This document shows positions 1 to 6,997 of a stretch of 11,813 bases of DNA, one piece after another. A model generated the notes under the pieces. That model worked only from the letters and a program-made list of their open reading frames with translations. It was not told the DNA's origin and ran no database searches. Numbering within the stretch: the first letter of the stretch is position 1; each line of letters opens with the position of its first letter. Both the position numbers and the translations under genes were made by a program. Source of the DNA: Aalborgiella sp031424795 (GTDB lineage: Bacteria; Pseudomonadota; Gammaproteobacteria; Burkholderiales; Burkholderiaceae_C); the NCBI GenBank assembly GCA_031424795.1, contig JANPIC010000014.1, positions 1-11,813 of the forward strand, given 5' to 3'.

Positions 1-1
1 C

Positions 2-1948
2 GACAAAGAGGCGCGTCATGTGTCATTGGCCGACGAAGCCGTCAACATCGGCCCCGCGCCGAGTCGCGACAGCTACTTGATGGTCGAAAAAATCATCGCC
101 GCCTGCAAAGCCACAGGCGCACAAGCAGTGCATCCGGGCTATGGTTTTTTGTCGGAAAACTCGGGTTTTGCGAAGCGGGTGGAAGAAGAGGGCATCATCT
201 TCATCGGCCCCAAGCACCACTCCATCGCCGCGATGGGCGACAAGATTGAGTCGAAAAAACTGGCGGGCAAAGCGGGGGTGAACTGCATCCCCGGCGTGAA
301 TGACGCGATTGAAACGCCTGAAAAGGCAGTCGAAATCGCCCAAAGCATTGGCTACCCCGTCATGATCAAGGCCTCCGCCGGCGGCGGCGGCAAGGGCTTG
401 CGGGTTGCTTTCAACGACAAAGAGGCCTTTGAAGGCTTCACCAGCTGCCGCAACGAAGCGCGCAACAGCTTTGGTGACGACCGCGTGTTTATCGAGAAGT
501 TTGTCGAAGAGCCACGCCATATCGAGATTCAGCTCATCGGCGACAGCTTTGGCAACGTGATTTATTTGAACGAGCGCGAGTGCTCGATCCAGCGCCGTCA
601 CCAAAAGGTGATTGAAGAAGCGCCAAGCCCGTTTATCAGCGACGCCACCCGTAAAGCCATGGGCGAGCAAGCCGTGCAACTGGCCAAAGCCGTCAACTAC
701 CAGAGCGCCGGCACGGTGGAGTTTGTGGTCGGCAAAGACCAGAGCTTCTACTTCCTGGAGATGAATACGCGTCTGCAGGTGGAGCACCCGGTCACCGAGT
801 GCATCACCGGGCTGGACCTGGTGGAGCTGATGATTCGCGTCGCTGCGGGTGAAAAGCTGCCGCTCACGCAAGCCGACGTCAAACGTGAAGGCTGGGCCAT
901 TGAGTGCCGTATCAACGCGGAAGACCCGTTCCGCAACTTTTTGCCGTCGACGGGCCGTTTGGTGCGCTTTGCGCCGCCCGCACAGACCATGTTCCAGGCC
1001 AACGTCAACGACTGGTACGGCGTGCGCGTCGACACCGGCGTGCAGGACGGCGGCGAGATTCCGATGTTTTACGACTCGATGATCGCCAAACTCATCGTCC
1101 ACGGCAAAGACCGCCTCGATGCGATTGCCAAGATGCGCGAAGCGTTGAACGGCTTTGTGATCCGCGGTGTCAGCAGCAATATCCCGTTTCAGGCGGCCTT
1201 GCTGGCACACCCCAAGTTTGTGGCAGGCGACTTCAACACCGGCTTCATCGCTGAAAACTATGCCCACGGCTTCAAGGCGGAAGACGTGCCGCACAGCGAC
1301 GCAGACTTCTTGGTCGCGCTAGCCGCCTTTGTACGCCGCAAGTCGCGCGAACGGGCGGCGGGCATCTCGGGCCAGTTGCCCGGCTATAGCGTACAAGCGG
1401 GGAGCGATTACACCGTCATCACGCTCGGTGCGACGGGTGACCACGTCTACACGCCCGTGCATGTCAACGAATTTGTGGGTGAAACGGGCTCTGCACAAGT
1501 GATTGTCAGCGGAAACAGCTACAAGATAAGCAGCACATCGCGCCTGAACGACATCTGCATCAGCGGCACCGTCAATGGCCAGCCGTTTACCGCCCAAGTG
1601 GAACGCGGTGCCGACAAAAACCCGCTGTCCCTGCGCGTACAGCACAACGGCACTAAAATCGATGCGATGGTGGTTTCCCCGCGTATGGCCGAGCTGCACA
1701 AGCTGATGCCGCACAAAGCTGCGCCAGACATGAGTCGTTTCGTCTTGTCACCGATGCCGGGCTTGCTGGTGGATGTGGCGGTGCAGGTCGGCCAAAAAGT
1801 ACAAGCAGGGGAGCGCGTGGCCGTGATTGAAGCCATGAAGATGGAGAACGTGCTGTTTGCGGCGGCGGATGGCGTGGTGAGCAAGATTACTGCTACCAAG
1901 GGCGAATCTTTGGTCGTGGATCAAGTGATTGTTGAGTTTGCAAAATAA
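2..1948 (+). CDS. pccA: Propionyl-CoA carboxylase alpha subunit (biotin carboxylase + biotin carrier), 5' end outside window
   Basis: ATP-dependent carboxylation of the biotin on its own carrier domain. The CO2 then passes to propionyl-CoA through a beta subunit (not in the window), giving methylmalonyl-CoA in the cytosol. The frame is open from base 2 (DKEARHVSLADEAV), which matches family sequence upstream of any good start, so about 40 N-terminal residues are missing and the GTG at 20 is internal. In order: the ATP-grasp glycine loop KASAGGGGKG (about nt 368-397), RRHQKVIEEAPSP (about 593-631), the catalytic stretch EMNTRLQVEHPVTE (about 758-799), the biotin carboxylase C-terminal part around ECRINAEDP, a linker/BT domain, and a biotinyl domain with EAMKMEN. 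The biotinylated Lys codon is 1838-1840. The C-terminal style (LSPMPGLLVDVAVQ) and the epimerase-like gene downstream favour propionyl-CoA over acetyl-CoA or methylcrotonyl-CoA. The family assignment is firm; the substrate is inferred. Confidence 0.93.
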   Translation, partial: DKEARHVSLADEAVNIGPAPSRDSYLMVEKIIAACKATGAQAVHPGYGFLSENSGFAKRVEEEGIIFIGPKHHSIAAMGDKIESKKLAGKAGVNCIPGVNDAIETPEKAVEIAQSIGYPVMIKASAGGGGKGLRVAFNDKEAFEGFTSCRNEARNSFGDDRVFIEKFVEEPRHIEIQLIGDSFGNVIYLNERECSIQRRHQKVIEEAPSPFISDATRKAMGEQAVQLAKAVNYQSAGTVEFVVGKDQSFYFLEMNTRLQVEHPVTECITGLDLVELMIRVAAGEKLPLTQADVKREGWAIECRINAEDPFRNFLPSTGRLVRFAPPAQTMFQANVNDWYGVRVDTGVQDGGEIPMFYDSMIAKLIVHGKDRLDAIAKMREALNGFVIRGVSSNIPFQAALLAHPKFVAGDFNTGFIAENYAHGFKAEDVPHSDADFLVALAAFVRRKSRERAAGISGQLPGYSVQAGSDYTVITLGATGDHVYTPVHVNEFVGETGSAQVIVSGNSYKISSTSRLNDICISGTVNGQPFTAQVERGADKNPLSLRVQHNGTKIDAMVVSPRMAELHKLMPHKAAPDMSRFVLSPMPGLLVDVAVQVGQKVQAGERVAVIEAMKMENVLFAAADGVVSKITATKGESLVVDQVIVEFAK

Positions 1949-1965
1949 GCATTTCCAAGTTAAAT

Positions 1966-1981
1966 CGATAGAAAGGTATCG
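1966..1981 (+). promoter_or_regulatory. Small hairpin with the cupin-gene Shine-Dalgarno in its loop
   Basis: The perfect arms CGATA (1966-1970) and TATCG (1977-1981) flank the six bases GAAAGG, which are the only plausible ribosome binding site for the ATG at 1984. A transcript folded this way would present the site in a tight loop. The arms are only 5 bp, so the effect may be small or nil. Confidence 0.35.
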
Positions 1982-1983
1982 TC

Positions 1984-2274
1984 ATGAGTACTATGAGTCA
2001 ACAAGCTTTCGAAGCCGCAGTCAAAGCAGAAAATTACGATGAAATAGTCAATATTTCAAAAGCTGTCGGCTACCAAATGGGTGAGCACATGCATGCCTTT
2101 GACGCTTTTGCATTGATTTTGTCCGGTGACATCACGCTGACTGTTGAAGGCGTATCTGCTACTTATAAAGCGGGTGACACATTTCGCTTGGCAGCGAACA
2201 CGCTGCATCAAGAAAGCACTATCCCGCATGGTGTGAACTACTTGGTGGGGCGCCGCGCTGTGAAGGCGGCATGA
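1984..2274 (+). CDS. Small single-domain cupin protein
   Basis: A 96-residue protein made almost entirely of one cupin beta-barrel. Motif 1 is GEHMHAFDAFALILSG (residues 33-48), with the metal-binding pair H35/H37; D40 or a nearby residue stands where the family usually has Glu. Motif 2 begins at AGDTF (63-67) with H75 as the likely last metal ligand. Such proteins bind a divalent metal and serve as small enzymes or ligand sensors; the substrate cannot be read from sequence. The ATG at 1984 is 35 nt after the carboxylase stop and follows a GAAAGG site; an in-frame ATG at 1993 is an alternative. The stop overlaps the start of the next gene in ATGA (2271-2274), so the two are probably translationally coupled. 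Its place suggests a minor role in propionyl/methylmalonyl-CoA metabolism, but this is inference. Confidence 0.85.
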   Translation: MSTMSQQAFEAAVKAENYDEIVNISKAVGYQMGEHMHAFDAFALILSGDITLTVEGVSATYKAGDTFRLAANTLHQESTIPHGVNYLVGRRAVKAA

Positions 2275-2747
2275 CACGACCGTTCAAAGTCCTGGGCATC
2301 CAGCAAATCGCCATCGGTGCGCCCAGCAAAGACAAACTACGCACATTGTGGGTCGATATGCTCGGCTTAGAGGTGACTGGCAACTTCACATCTGAGCGTG
2401 AAAACGTCGATGAAGACATTTGTGCTATCGGCAGTGGGCCCTTCAAAGTCGAGGTTGATTTGATGCAACCCATCGACCCGGATAAAAAGCCAGCGGTTCA
2501 CACCACGCCGCTGAATCACGTGGGCTTGTGGATTGATGATTTGCCGAAGGCGGTGGACTGGTTGACGGCGCAAGGCGTGCGTTTTGCACCGGGCGGCATC
2601 CGCAAAGGTGCGGCGGGGTTTGACATCACGTTTTTGCATCCAAAATCGAACGACGAGTTTCCTATTTCGGGCGAGGGCGTGTTGATTGAGTTGGTGCAAG
2701 CACCGGCTGAAGTCGTGAGCGCATTCGAGCGCTTTGCACAGGACTAG
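2271..2747 (+). CDS. VOC-family protein related to methylmalonyl-CoA epimerase
   Basis: 158 residues with two beta-alpha-beta-beta-beta modules of the vicinal oxygen chelate fold. The second half closely follows methylmalonyl-CoA epimerase: LNHVGLWIDD (81-90) carries the metal His83, ITFLHPKS (119-126) is near-identical to the epimerase HPKS segment, and GVLIELVQ (136-143) carries Glu140. D63 in VDLMQP stands where the epimerase has its Gln/Glu ligand. Two differences matter. The first ligand His of IDH is Gln12 (IQQIAIG). A short insertion (NDEFPIS, 127-133) lies between HPKS and the last strand. An epimerase would link (S)- and (R)-methylmalonyl-CoA, the step after the carboxylase encoded upstream. 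It starts in a 4-nt ATGA overlap with the cupin gene. The family is sure; epimerase activity is plausible, but a relative with another acyl-CoA or keto-acid substrate is possible. Confidence 0.85.
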   Translation: MTRPFKVLGIQQIAIGAPSKDKLRTLWVDMLGLEVTGNFTSERENVDEDICAIGSGPFKVEVDLMQPIDPDKKPAVHTTPLNHVGLWIDDLPKAVDWLTAQGVRFAPGGIRKGAAGFDITFLHPKSNDEFPISGEGVLIELVQAPAEVVSAFERFAQD

Positions 2748-2833
2748 CGTAATACTTTTTACTCAAGGGTATTCATATTTAAATTTCAGAATAATTTCAC
2801 GTTTTTGTAGCATCTATCTCATAGACTTGCCGC

Positions 2834-2840
2834 TAAGGAG
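2834..2840 (+). promoter_or_regulatory. Strong Shine-Dalgarno of the binding-protein gene
   Basis: TAAGGAG lies 9 nt before the ATG at 2850 and fixes that start. The rest of the 102-nt gap (2748-2849) is AT-rich and probably holds the promoter, but no convincing -35/-10 pair stands out. Confidence 0.7.
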
Positions 2841-2849
2841 ACTTGTCTG

Positions 2850-3965
2850 ATGACTGTAGTTAAAAAATGGAATGTTCTGGCCGCGATTTTGCTTGGCGCA
2901 ACGAGCTTGCATGCGCAAATATTGGTGGGTCAAACCGCGGGTTTTACCGGCGCGGTGGCTGCTGGCGTGAAAGAAACGTCAGATGGCGCGAAGCTGTACA
3001 TCAATGCCATCAATGCCAAAGGCGGCGTGAATGGGCAAAAAATCGAGCTGATAGCACTTGACGACAAGTTTGAGCCCAAGTTGGCGGCTGAAAATGCCAG
3101 AATTTTGATCGAAGAAAAAAATGTTGTTGCGATGTTTTTGACGCGTGGCACACCGCACACGGAAGCAATTTTGCCAGTGGTAGATAAAAATGCGGTGCCC
3201 CTGATTGCTCCTTCTACTGGTGCAATGGTGCTGCACCAACCTGTAAAAAAGTATGTTTTCAATGTACGTGCAACTTACCAGCGCGAGGCTGAAAAAGCGG
3301 TGATGCATTTGGGCACTTTGGGTATCAAACGCATTGCCTTGGTTTACCCAGACGACAGCTTTGGCGCGGATGGTGTGGTTGGCGCGCAAAAAGGCTTGAC
3401 TGCTACTAAATTGGAAGCTGTAGTGAATGAGAAGTTTGACCGCTCAAAACCAGATTTTTCAAAAATTGTTCCAAAAATCATTGCTGCCGACACACAAGCG
3501 GTGATCATGATTGCTTCTGGTAGCGCCGTCGTAGCGGGCATAACAGCCTTGCGCACGGCGGGCTCGGGCGCTCAGGTGGTGACCTTGTCTAACAACGCAT
3601 CCGGCGGATTTGTGAAAAGCTTGGGCGAACGTGGCCCCGGCGTGGTGGTGACACAGGTGTTCCCGAACGAACGCGCGATCAGCTACGGCTTTATCAAAGA
3701 AGCGCAAGATTTACTCAAAGACAGCAAAGACCTTGGTAGCTTAAGCCCCGCCATGCTAGAAGGCTTTGCGGCTGCTAAAGTGCTCGTAGAAGCTTTAAAA
3801 CGTAGCGGCCCTAGCCCTACAAGAGCAAAACTTCAAACCGCGCTTGAGAACATGAAAAAGTTCGATATGGGTGGGCTTGAAGTTAACTTCAGCACAACGG
3901 ATCACACCGGTTTAGATTTTGCGGATTTGTCCATCATCAGCAGTGACGGTAAATTCAAGCGCTAA
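2850..3965 (+). CDS. Periplasmic ABC-transporter substrate-binding protein, branched-chain amino acid (Leu/Ile/Val) type
   Basis: 371 residues of the type 1 periplasmic binding fold used by LivJ/LivK-like proteins. A Sec signal peptide is clear: MTVVKKWNVLAAILLGATS, cleavage probably after LHA before QILVG. The mature protein opens with VGQTAGFTGAVAAGVKE, then DGAKLYINAINAKGGVNGQK, which is the standard first lobe with its ligand-binding loop. APSTGA (about residues 120-125) and LVYPDDSFGADG are also typical hinge-region stretches. Ligands in this family include aliphatic amino acids, amides, urea and aromatic acids, so the substrate is open. No permease or ATPase gene lies near, so it must use a transporter encoded elsewhere or act in sensing. 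It has its own strong ribosome site and ends 35 nt before the convergent lysE-like gene. Confidence 0.93.
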   Translation: MTVVKKWNVLAAILLGATSLHAQILVGQTAGFTGAVAAGVKETSDGAKLYINAINAKGGVNGQKIELIALDDKFEPKLAAENARILIEEKNVVAMFLTRGTPHTEAILPVVDKNAVPLIAPSTGAMVLHQPVKKYVFNVRATYQREAEKAVMHLGTLGIKRIALVYPDDSFGADGVVGAQKGLTATKLEAVVNEKFDRSKPDFSKIVPKIIAADTQAVIMIASGSAVVAGITALRTAGSGAQVVTLSNNASGGFVKSLGERGPGVVVTQVFPNERAISYGFIKEAQDLLKDSKDLGSLSPAMLEGFAAAKVLVEALKRSGPSPTRAKLQTALENMKKFDMGGLEVNFSTTDHTGLDFADLSIISSDGKFKR

Positions 3966-4000
3966 ATGAGGGGAGGGGGTAAAGGTTAAGCAATAGAGGC

Positions 4001-4663
4001 TTATCGCTTCATCACCGCCATCAGCCCCGCAAATCCAATGAATGCTCCGCCGGTGACACGGTTGAACCAGCGCAGAATATGGGGTTTGCGTAGCTGTTGC
4101 GCCATGCTCAGCCCACCAAGGGCGTAGATGAAGTACCACAGGATTTCCAACACACTGAACGTTGCTAAAAGAATCAGCAACTGGGGCGCTTGCGGCAGGC
4201 TGGCTTGGATGAATTGTGGCAAAAACGCGGCGGCAAAGAGCAGAGCTTTGGGGTTGCTGCCAGCGGTGAAAAAACCTGTTTTGTAGAGACTAAATGCGTT
4301 GTAGCTATTGATTTCATTGCCTAAAATGCTATTATTTTTGATGTCAAGTTTGGCATTTTCATCGATGGATGCGGCTGTCACAGGTGCTGTCCACACCTTG
4401 TAGCCCAAGTAAGCCAAATACAAAGCACCTAGCCAACGCAGCGCATCAAACACCGTAGGCGCGTTTTGCAGCACCACGCCCAAGCCCAATGCTGAAAGCG
4501 TGAACATGATCATCAGCGCTGTCATGCAGCCCGCCATGCTGTAGATGCTGGCACGCAGGCCGAAGCGGACGCTCTGGTTCATGATGAGCAACATATTTGG
4601 CCCAGGCGCTGCGCTGATGAGGAAGGTGGCGGTGACAAATATCCACCAAGTGCTGATGTTCAT
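4001..4663 (-). CDS. LysE/RhtB-family amino acid exporter
   Basis: A 220-residue inner-membrane protein with about six hydrophobic segments. The N-terminus WWIFVTATFLISAAPGPNML has the family signature with the APGPNM turn (19-24), and SNPKALLF (136-143) is the second typical loop. The family exports amino acids such as lysine, homoserine, threonine or leucine; the substrate is unknown here. The start ATG follows AGGA in the end of rnfB and lies 2 nt after the rnfB stop, so it is the last gene of the phaZ-rnfB-lysE operon. The cytoplasmic loop before the third helix is longer than usual: residues 111-121 (NSILGNEINSY) are encoded by a diverged copy of the window's dispersed repeat. The family assignment is firm. 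Confidence 0.93.
   Translation of the reverse strand: MNISTWWIFVTATFLISAAPGPNMLLIMNQSVRFGLRASIYSMAGCMTALMIMFTLSALGLGVVLQNAPTVFDALRWLGALYLAYLGYKVWTAPVTAASIDENAKLDIKNNSILGNEINSYNAFSLYKTGFFTAGSNPKALLFAAAFLPQFIQASLPQAPQLLILLATFSVLEILWYFIYALGGLSMAQQLRKPHILRWFNRVTGGAFIGFAGLMAVMKR
4301..4332 (-). repeat. Diverged dispersed-repeat copy inside the lysE-like gene (copy 5)
   Basis: Read on the - strand this matches the clear copy at 8653-8684 at about 22 of 32 positions by hand alignment, with no gaps. It keeps the start ATAGC, the core AGGCAAT and the end TAGCTA. In the gene it encodes N-S-I-L-G-N-E-I-N-S-Y, in the same frame as the copy in rnfB. Alone this match would be marginal; the shared frame and residue pattern with rnfB raise confidence. 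Confidence 0.45.
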
Positions 4664-4665
4664 GG

Positions 4666-5361
4666 TTATTTTCCTGCTTGTTTATCAAGTTGTTTTGCTC
4701 TGGCTTTTGCCAGTGCCGCTTCAATAACCGCGCGTTTTTTGTCCAAAATGACAGGGTCAGTATGCTGCGAGTGTTCTGGCAGATTGGCAAGCTTTTCTTC
4801 TGCTTTTTTAATGTTTGAAATAGCCCTGTAGCCGGCGTTTTTATTGCCTAAATCGCTATGAATGGCATAGCGTTTTAGGGCGTGATTGGCCGCATCAGCA
4901 GACCATGCCGCCCAGCCAGTCGATGCGCCCGTGACGTTTTCAAGCTCAATGCAATCCACGGGGCAGACAGGAATGCACAGCTCGCAGCCCGTGCAATGTG
5001 GCTCGATAACGGTGTGCATCAGCTTGTTGCTGCCGATGATGGCGTCCGTGGGGCAAACTTCTATGCACAAGGTGCAACCAATGCACCAGTTTTCATCAAT
5101 AAAAGCGACGCTGCGCGGGCCTTCTATGCCGTTTTCGGGGTTGAGTGGCTGAATAGCTTGACCGGTGATGTGACTTAAACGCGCAATGCCCTGCGCACCG
5201 CCAGGAGAGCATTGGTTGATGGCTGCGCCCTCATGGACGATGGCGTTGGCGTAGGCTTGGCAGTCAGGAAACCCGCAGCGCGTGCATTGGGTTTGGGGCA
5301 GGGCGGCGAAAATTTCTGCAACTTTGCCGACATCCGCCTTGGCTTGCATGTCGCTAGGCAT
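4666..5361 (-). CDS. rnfB: Soluble orphan RnfB-type ferredoxin (electron transport complex subunit B-like)
   Basis: 231 residues with three Fe-S sites. The Fe-S domain has C26, C29, C34 and C51 (CTRCGFPDC...CSPGG), the RnfB hallmark. Two 4Fe-4S ferredoxin motifs follow: C93/C96/C99/C103 (CIGCTLCIEVCP) and C123/C126/C129/C133 (CTGCELCIPVCP). Family members pass electrons between ferredoxin/NADH and quinone or nitrogenase partners in the membrane Rnf complex. Here the usual N-terminal membrane helix is absent, the protein starts straight at the Fe-S domain, and no other rnf genes are present. It is therefore probably a soluble electron carrier. The C-terminal part (about 160-231) is charged and helical. 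Residues 168-178 (HSDLGNKNAGY) derive from a dispersed-repeat copy. ATG at 5361 is 5 nt after the phaZ stop; a second in-frame ATG (codon 5) is possible. Family firm, partner unknown. Confidence 0.9.
   Translation of the reverse strand: MPSDMQAKADVGKVAEIFAALPQTQCTRCGFPDCQAYANAIVHEGAAINQCSPGGAQGIARLSHITGQAIQPLNPENGIEGPRSVAFIDENWCIGCTLCIEVCPTDAIIGSNKLMHTVIEPHCTGCELCIPVCPVDCIELENVTGASTGWAAWSADAANHALKRYAIHSDLGNKNAGYRAISNIKKAEEKLANLPEHSQHTDPVILDKKRAVIEAALAKARAKQLDKQAGK
4829..4859 (-). repeat. Dispersed-repeat copy inside rnfB (copy 4)
   Basis: On the - strand, 25 of the 30 bases at 4830-4859 match the copy at 11706-11737 without gaps. They include the starts ATAGC, TAGGCAATAAA and ACGCCGGCT. It encodes rnfB residues H168-Y178, after the ferredoxin motifs, in a stretch that looks inserted into the C-terminal helical region. 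Orientation is opposite to the three clear copies. Confidence 0.7.
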
Positions 5362-5366
5362 TGCGC

Positions 5367-5594
5367 TTATTTTTTAGGCGCAGTAACCCAAGTTGTTTTG
5401 ACCTTGCTTGGTGCAGGCACGATCACAGGTTTTGATGCTGCTTTGACTACGGGTTTCGCAGCAGGCTTTGCGGTGGGCTTCGCCACTGGTTTTGCCGCTG
5501 CTTTGACGACCTTGGCAACAGGTTTAGCCGCTGGTTTTGCAATGGATTTAACAACCGGCGCAGCCACTGGTTTTTCAGCAACTTTTGGCGCTAC
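5367..5594 (-). repeat. Coding region of the Ala-Lys-Pro tail of PhaZ
   Basis: Degenerate short repeats coding for A-K-P, P-V-A-K and A-A-K-P units (residues about 421-495). Synonymous codons vary between units, so the repetition is at protein level rather than a recent DNA tandem expansion. This suggests the composition is kept by selection. Confidence 0.75.
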
Positions 5595-6854
5595 ATGGTG
5601 CGACAAAATGAAGGCATGCACCTGTGGATACACCTGCTCGCGCCAGCGGCGGCCGCTGAAAATGCCGTAGTGGCCTGCGCCTTTGGCTTCAAAGTGTTGT
5701 TGTTTCGATTTGGCAATGCCGCTGCACAAATCGTGCGCTGCCTTGGTTTGGCCAGAGCCGGAGATATCGTCCAACTCGCCTTCAACTGTCAACAGTGCAG
5801 ACGTTTTGATGTCCTCTGGTTTGACGCGCTCTGGCTTGCCGTCTACGTTTTTCACGTCCCACGTGCCGTTGACCAATTTGAAGTCTTGGAACACGGTGGC
5901 GATGGTTTCTAGGTAGTAATCGGCATCCATGTCGAGCACGGCGTTGTATTCGTCGTAAAACTTGCGGTGTGACTCTGCGCTGGAGTTGTCGCCCTTGATC
6001 AAGTCGTTGAAGTAATCAAAATGGCTGTTGCGGTGGTTTTGCGGGTTCATGGCGACAAAGCCAGTGTGCTGCAAAAAGCCGGGGTAAACGCGACGGCCTG
6101 CACCTTCAAAGTTGGCCGGTACTTTGTAGATGACGTTGTTTTCAAACCAACTGAAGGGTTTGTTCATCGCCAAGTTGTTCACCGCTGTGGGTGATTTGCG
6201 CGCATCAATCGGGCCGCCCATCATGGTCAAGGACAAGGGTGTTGTTTCACCACGTGTGGCCATCAACGATACAGCGGCCAACACGGGTACTGTCGGCTGG
6301 CACACGCTCATCACGTGGCAATTGCCGTATTTGCCTTGCACATGGCGAATGAACTCTTGCACGTAGTTCACGTAGTCGTCGAGGTGAAACTCACCTTCAG
6401 ACAAAGGCACGGTGCGTGCGTTTTTCCAGTCGGTGATGTACACCTTGTGGTCTTTCAACATGGTGGCTACGGTGTCGCGCAGCAAAGTTGCGTAGTGGCC
6501 GGACAAAGGCGCGACGATCAACACCGCTGGCTCGCCCTTGAGCTGACTCAGTGTTTCAACATCATCGGTGAAGCGCTTGAAGCGAATCAAATCACAAAAC
6601 GGCTTGCTGACTTCTGTGCGCTCGTTGATGGATACAGCGACACCATTGACTTCAACAGTTTGGATGCCAAACGCCGGCTTCACATAGTCTTTGCCCAAGC
6701 GGTACATCAAATCGTAGCCCGCAGAGACGCGCTGCACCAGCGGGTTTTGACTAAAAGGAGATTTCGTATTGCCCAGCACCTTAGAGGTGGCTTTCGCAAA
6801 GTCGACAAACGGCTCCATCATGGCGCGTTGGGTTTCGTAGATTTGGTAGAGCAT
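5367..6854 (-). CDS. phaZ: Intracellular polyhydroxybutyrate depolymerase with Ala-Lys-Pro-rich C-terminal tail
   Basis: Mobilises stored native PHB granules in the cytoplasm by thiolysis or hydrolysis. 495 residues: an alpha/beta-hydrolase of the Cys-nucleophile PhaZ type, with MLYQIYETQRAMMEPF at the N-terminus. The catalytic residues are visible as Cys185 (VMSVCQPTVP), Asp362 or Asp363 (EGELDDISG) and His395 (GHYGIFSGRRWR). The domain ends near residue 420, the usual family length. About 75 further residues consist of repeated AKPAAKPVAK-like units. This tail resembles histone H1-like or PhaM-like basic tails that bind DNA or polyanions, so a tether of the enzyme to nucleoid or granule proteins is an inference. 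The ATG at 6854 has AGG 7 nt upstream. First gene of the operon with rnfB and lysE, and it has a palindromic operator candidate over its promoter. Confidence 0.95.
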   Translation of the reverse strand: MLYQIYETQRAMMEPFVDFAKATSKVLGNTKSPFSQNPLVQRVSAGYDLMYRLGKDYVKPAFGIQTVEVNGVAVSINERTEVSKPFCDLIRFKRFTDDVETLSQLKGEPAVLIVAPLSGHYATLLRDTVATMLKDHKVYITDWKNARTVPLSEGEFHLDDYVNYVQEFIRHVQGKYGNCHVMSVCQPTVPVLAAVSLMATRGETTPLSLTMMGGPIDARKSPTAVNNLAMNKPFSWFENNVIYKVPANFEGAGRRVYPGFLQHTGFVAMNPQNHRNSHFDYFNDLIKGDNSSAESHRKFYDEYNAVLDMDADYYLETIATVFQDFKLVNGTWDVKNVDGKPERVKPEDIKTSALLTVEGELDDISGSGQTKAAHDLCSGIAKSKQQHFEAKGAGHYGIFSGRRWREQVYPQVHAFILSHHVAPKVAEKPVAAPVVKSIAKPAAKPVAKVVKAAAKPVAKPTAKPAAKPVVKAASKPVIVPAPSKVKTTWVTAPKK

Positions 6855-6883
6855 GTTTAACCTAGTGAAGTGTGTAATTAAAT

Positions 6884-6906
6884 GTTATGTTGCAGTGCAA
6901 TATAAC
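6884..6906. promoter_or_regulatory. 23-bp palindromic operator candidate upstream of phaZ (PhaR-type)
   Basis: Arms GTTATGTTGCA (6884-6894) and TGCAATATAAC (6896-6906) around a central G pair at 10 of 11 positions. The core TTGCA-G-TGCAA is perfect. TGC-rich sites of this kind are what I recall for the PHB regulator PhaR in Burkholderiales. On the - strand the site overlaps TATATT (6904-6899), a fair -10 for phaZ, and ends 29 nt before the phaZ ATG. A repressor bound here would block phaZ; it could also touch the divergent gene at 6998. Confidence 0.6.
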
Positions 6907-6997
6907 TGAAAACGCGATTGAAAATAAGAGGGTCAGCCCCTAATTATGATCAATAACTACAATTGAGTGACATATTCGCAAATTAAAGCTAAATTCT

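Noticed and set aside
23..1294. Long open frame of 423 codons on the - strand inside the carboxylase gene
   Set aside because: It is a mirror of the strongly coding + frame. The translation has no recognisable domain, while the + frame has every carboxylase motif.
3987..4003. TAAGC/GCTTA hairpin between the convergent binding-protein and lysE-like genes, as a terminator
   Set aside because: The stem is only 5 bp, GC-poor and has no T-tract, so it cannot be called a terminator.
5212..5670. Open frame on the + strand across the rnfB start and phaZ tail, with Ala/Thr/Gly-rich sequence
   Set aside because: It is antisense to the Ala-Lys-Pro repeats, which explains its repetitive composition. 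It has no domain or ribosome site.
6315..6860. 181-codon + strand frame antisense to the phaZ 5' half
   Set aside because: It shadows a well-conserved gene and shows no motif or separate promoter.
6927..6946. GGGTCAGCCCC element in the phaZ/dioxygenase spacer as a REP-like or terminator hairpin
   Set aside because: Only three or four pairs form cleanly, no second copy is seen in the window, and no T-tract follows.
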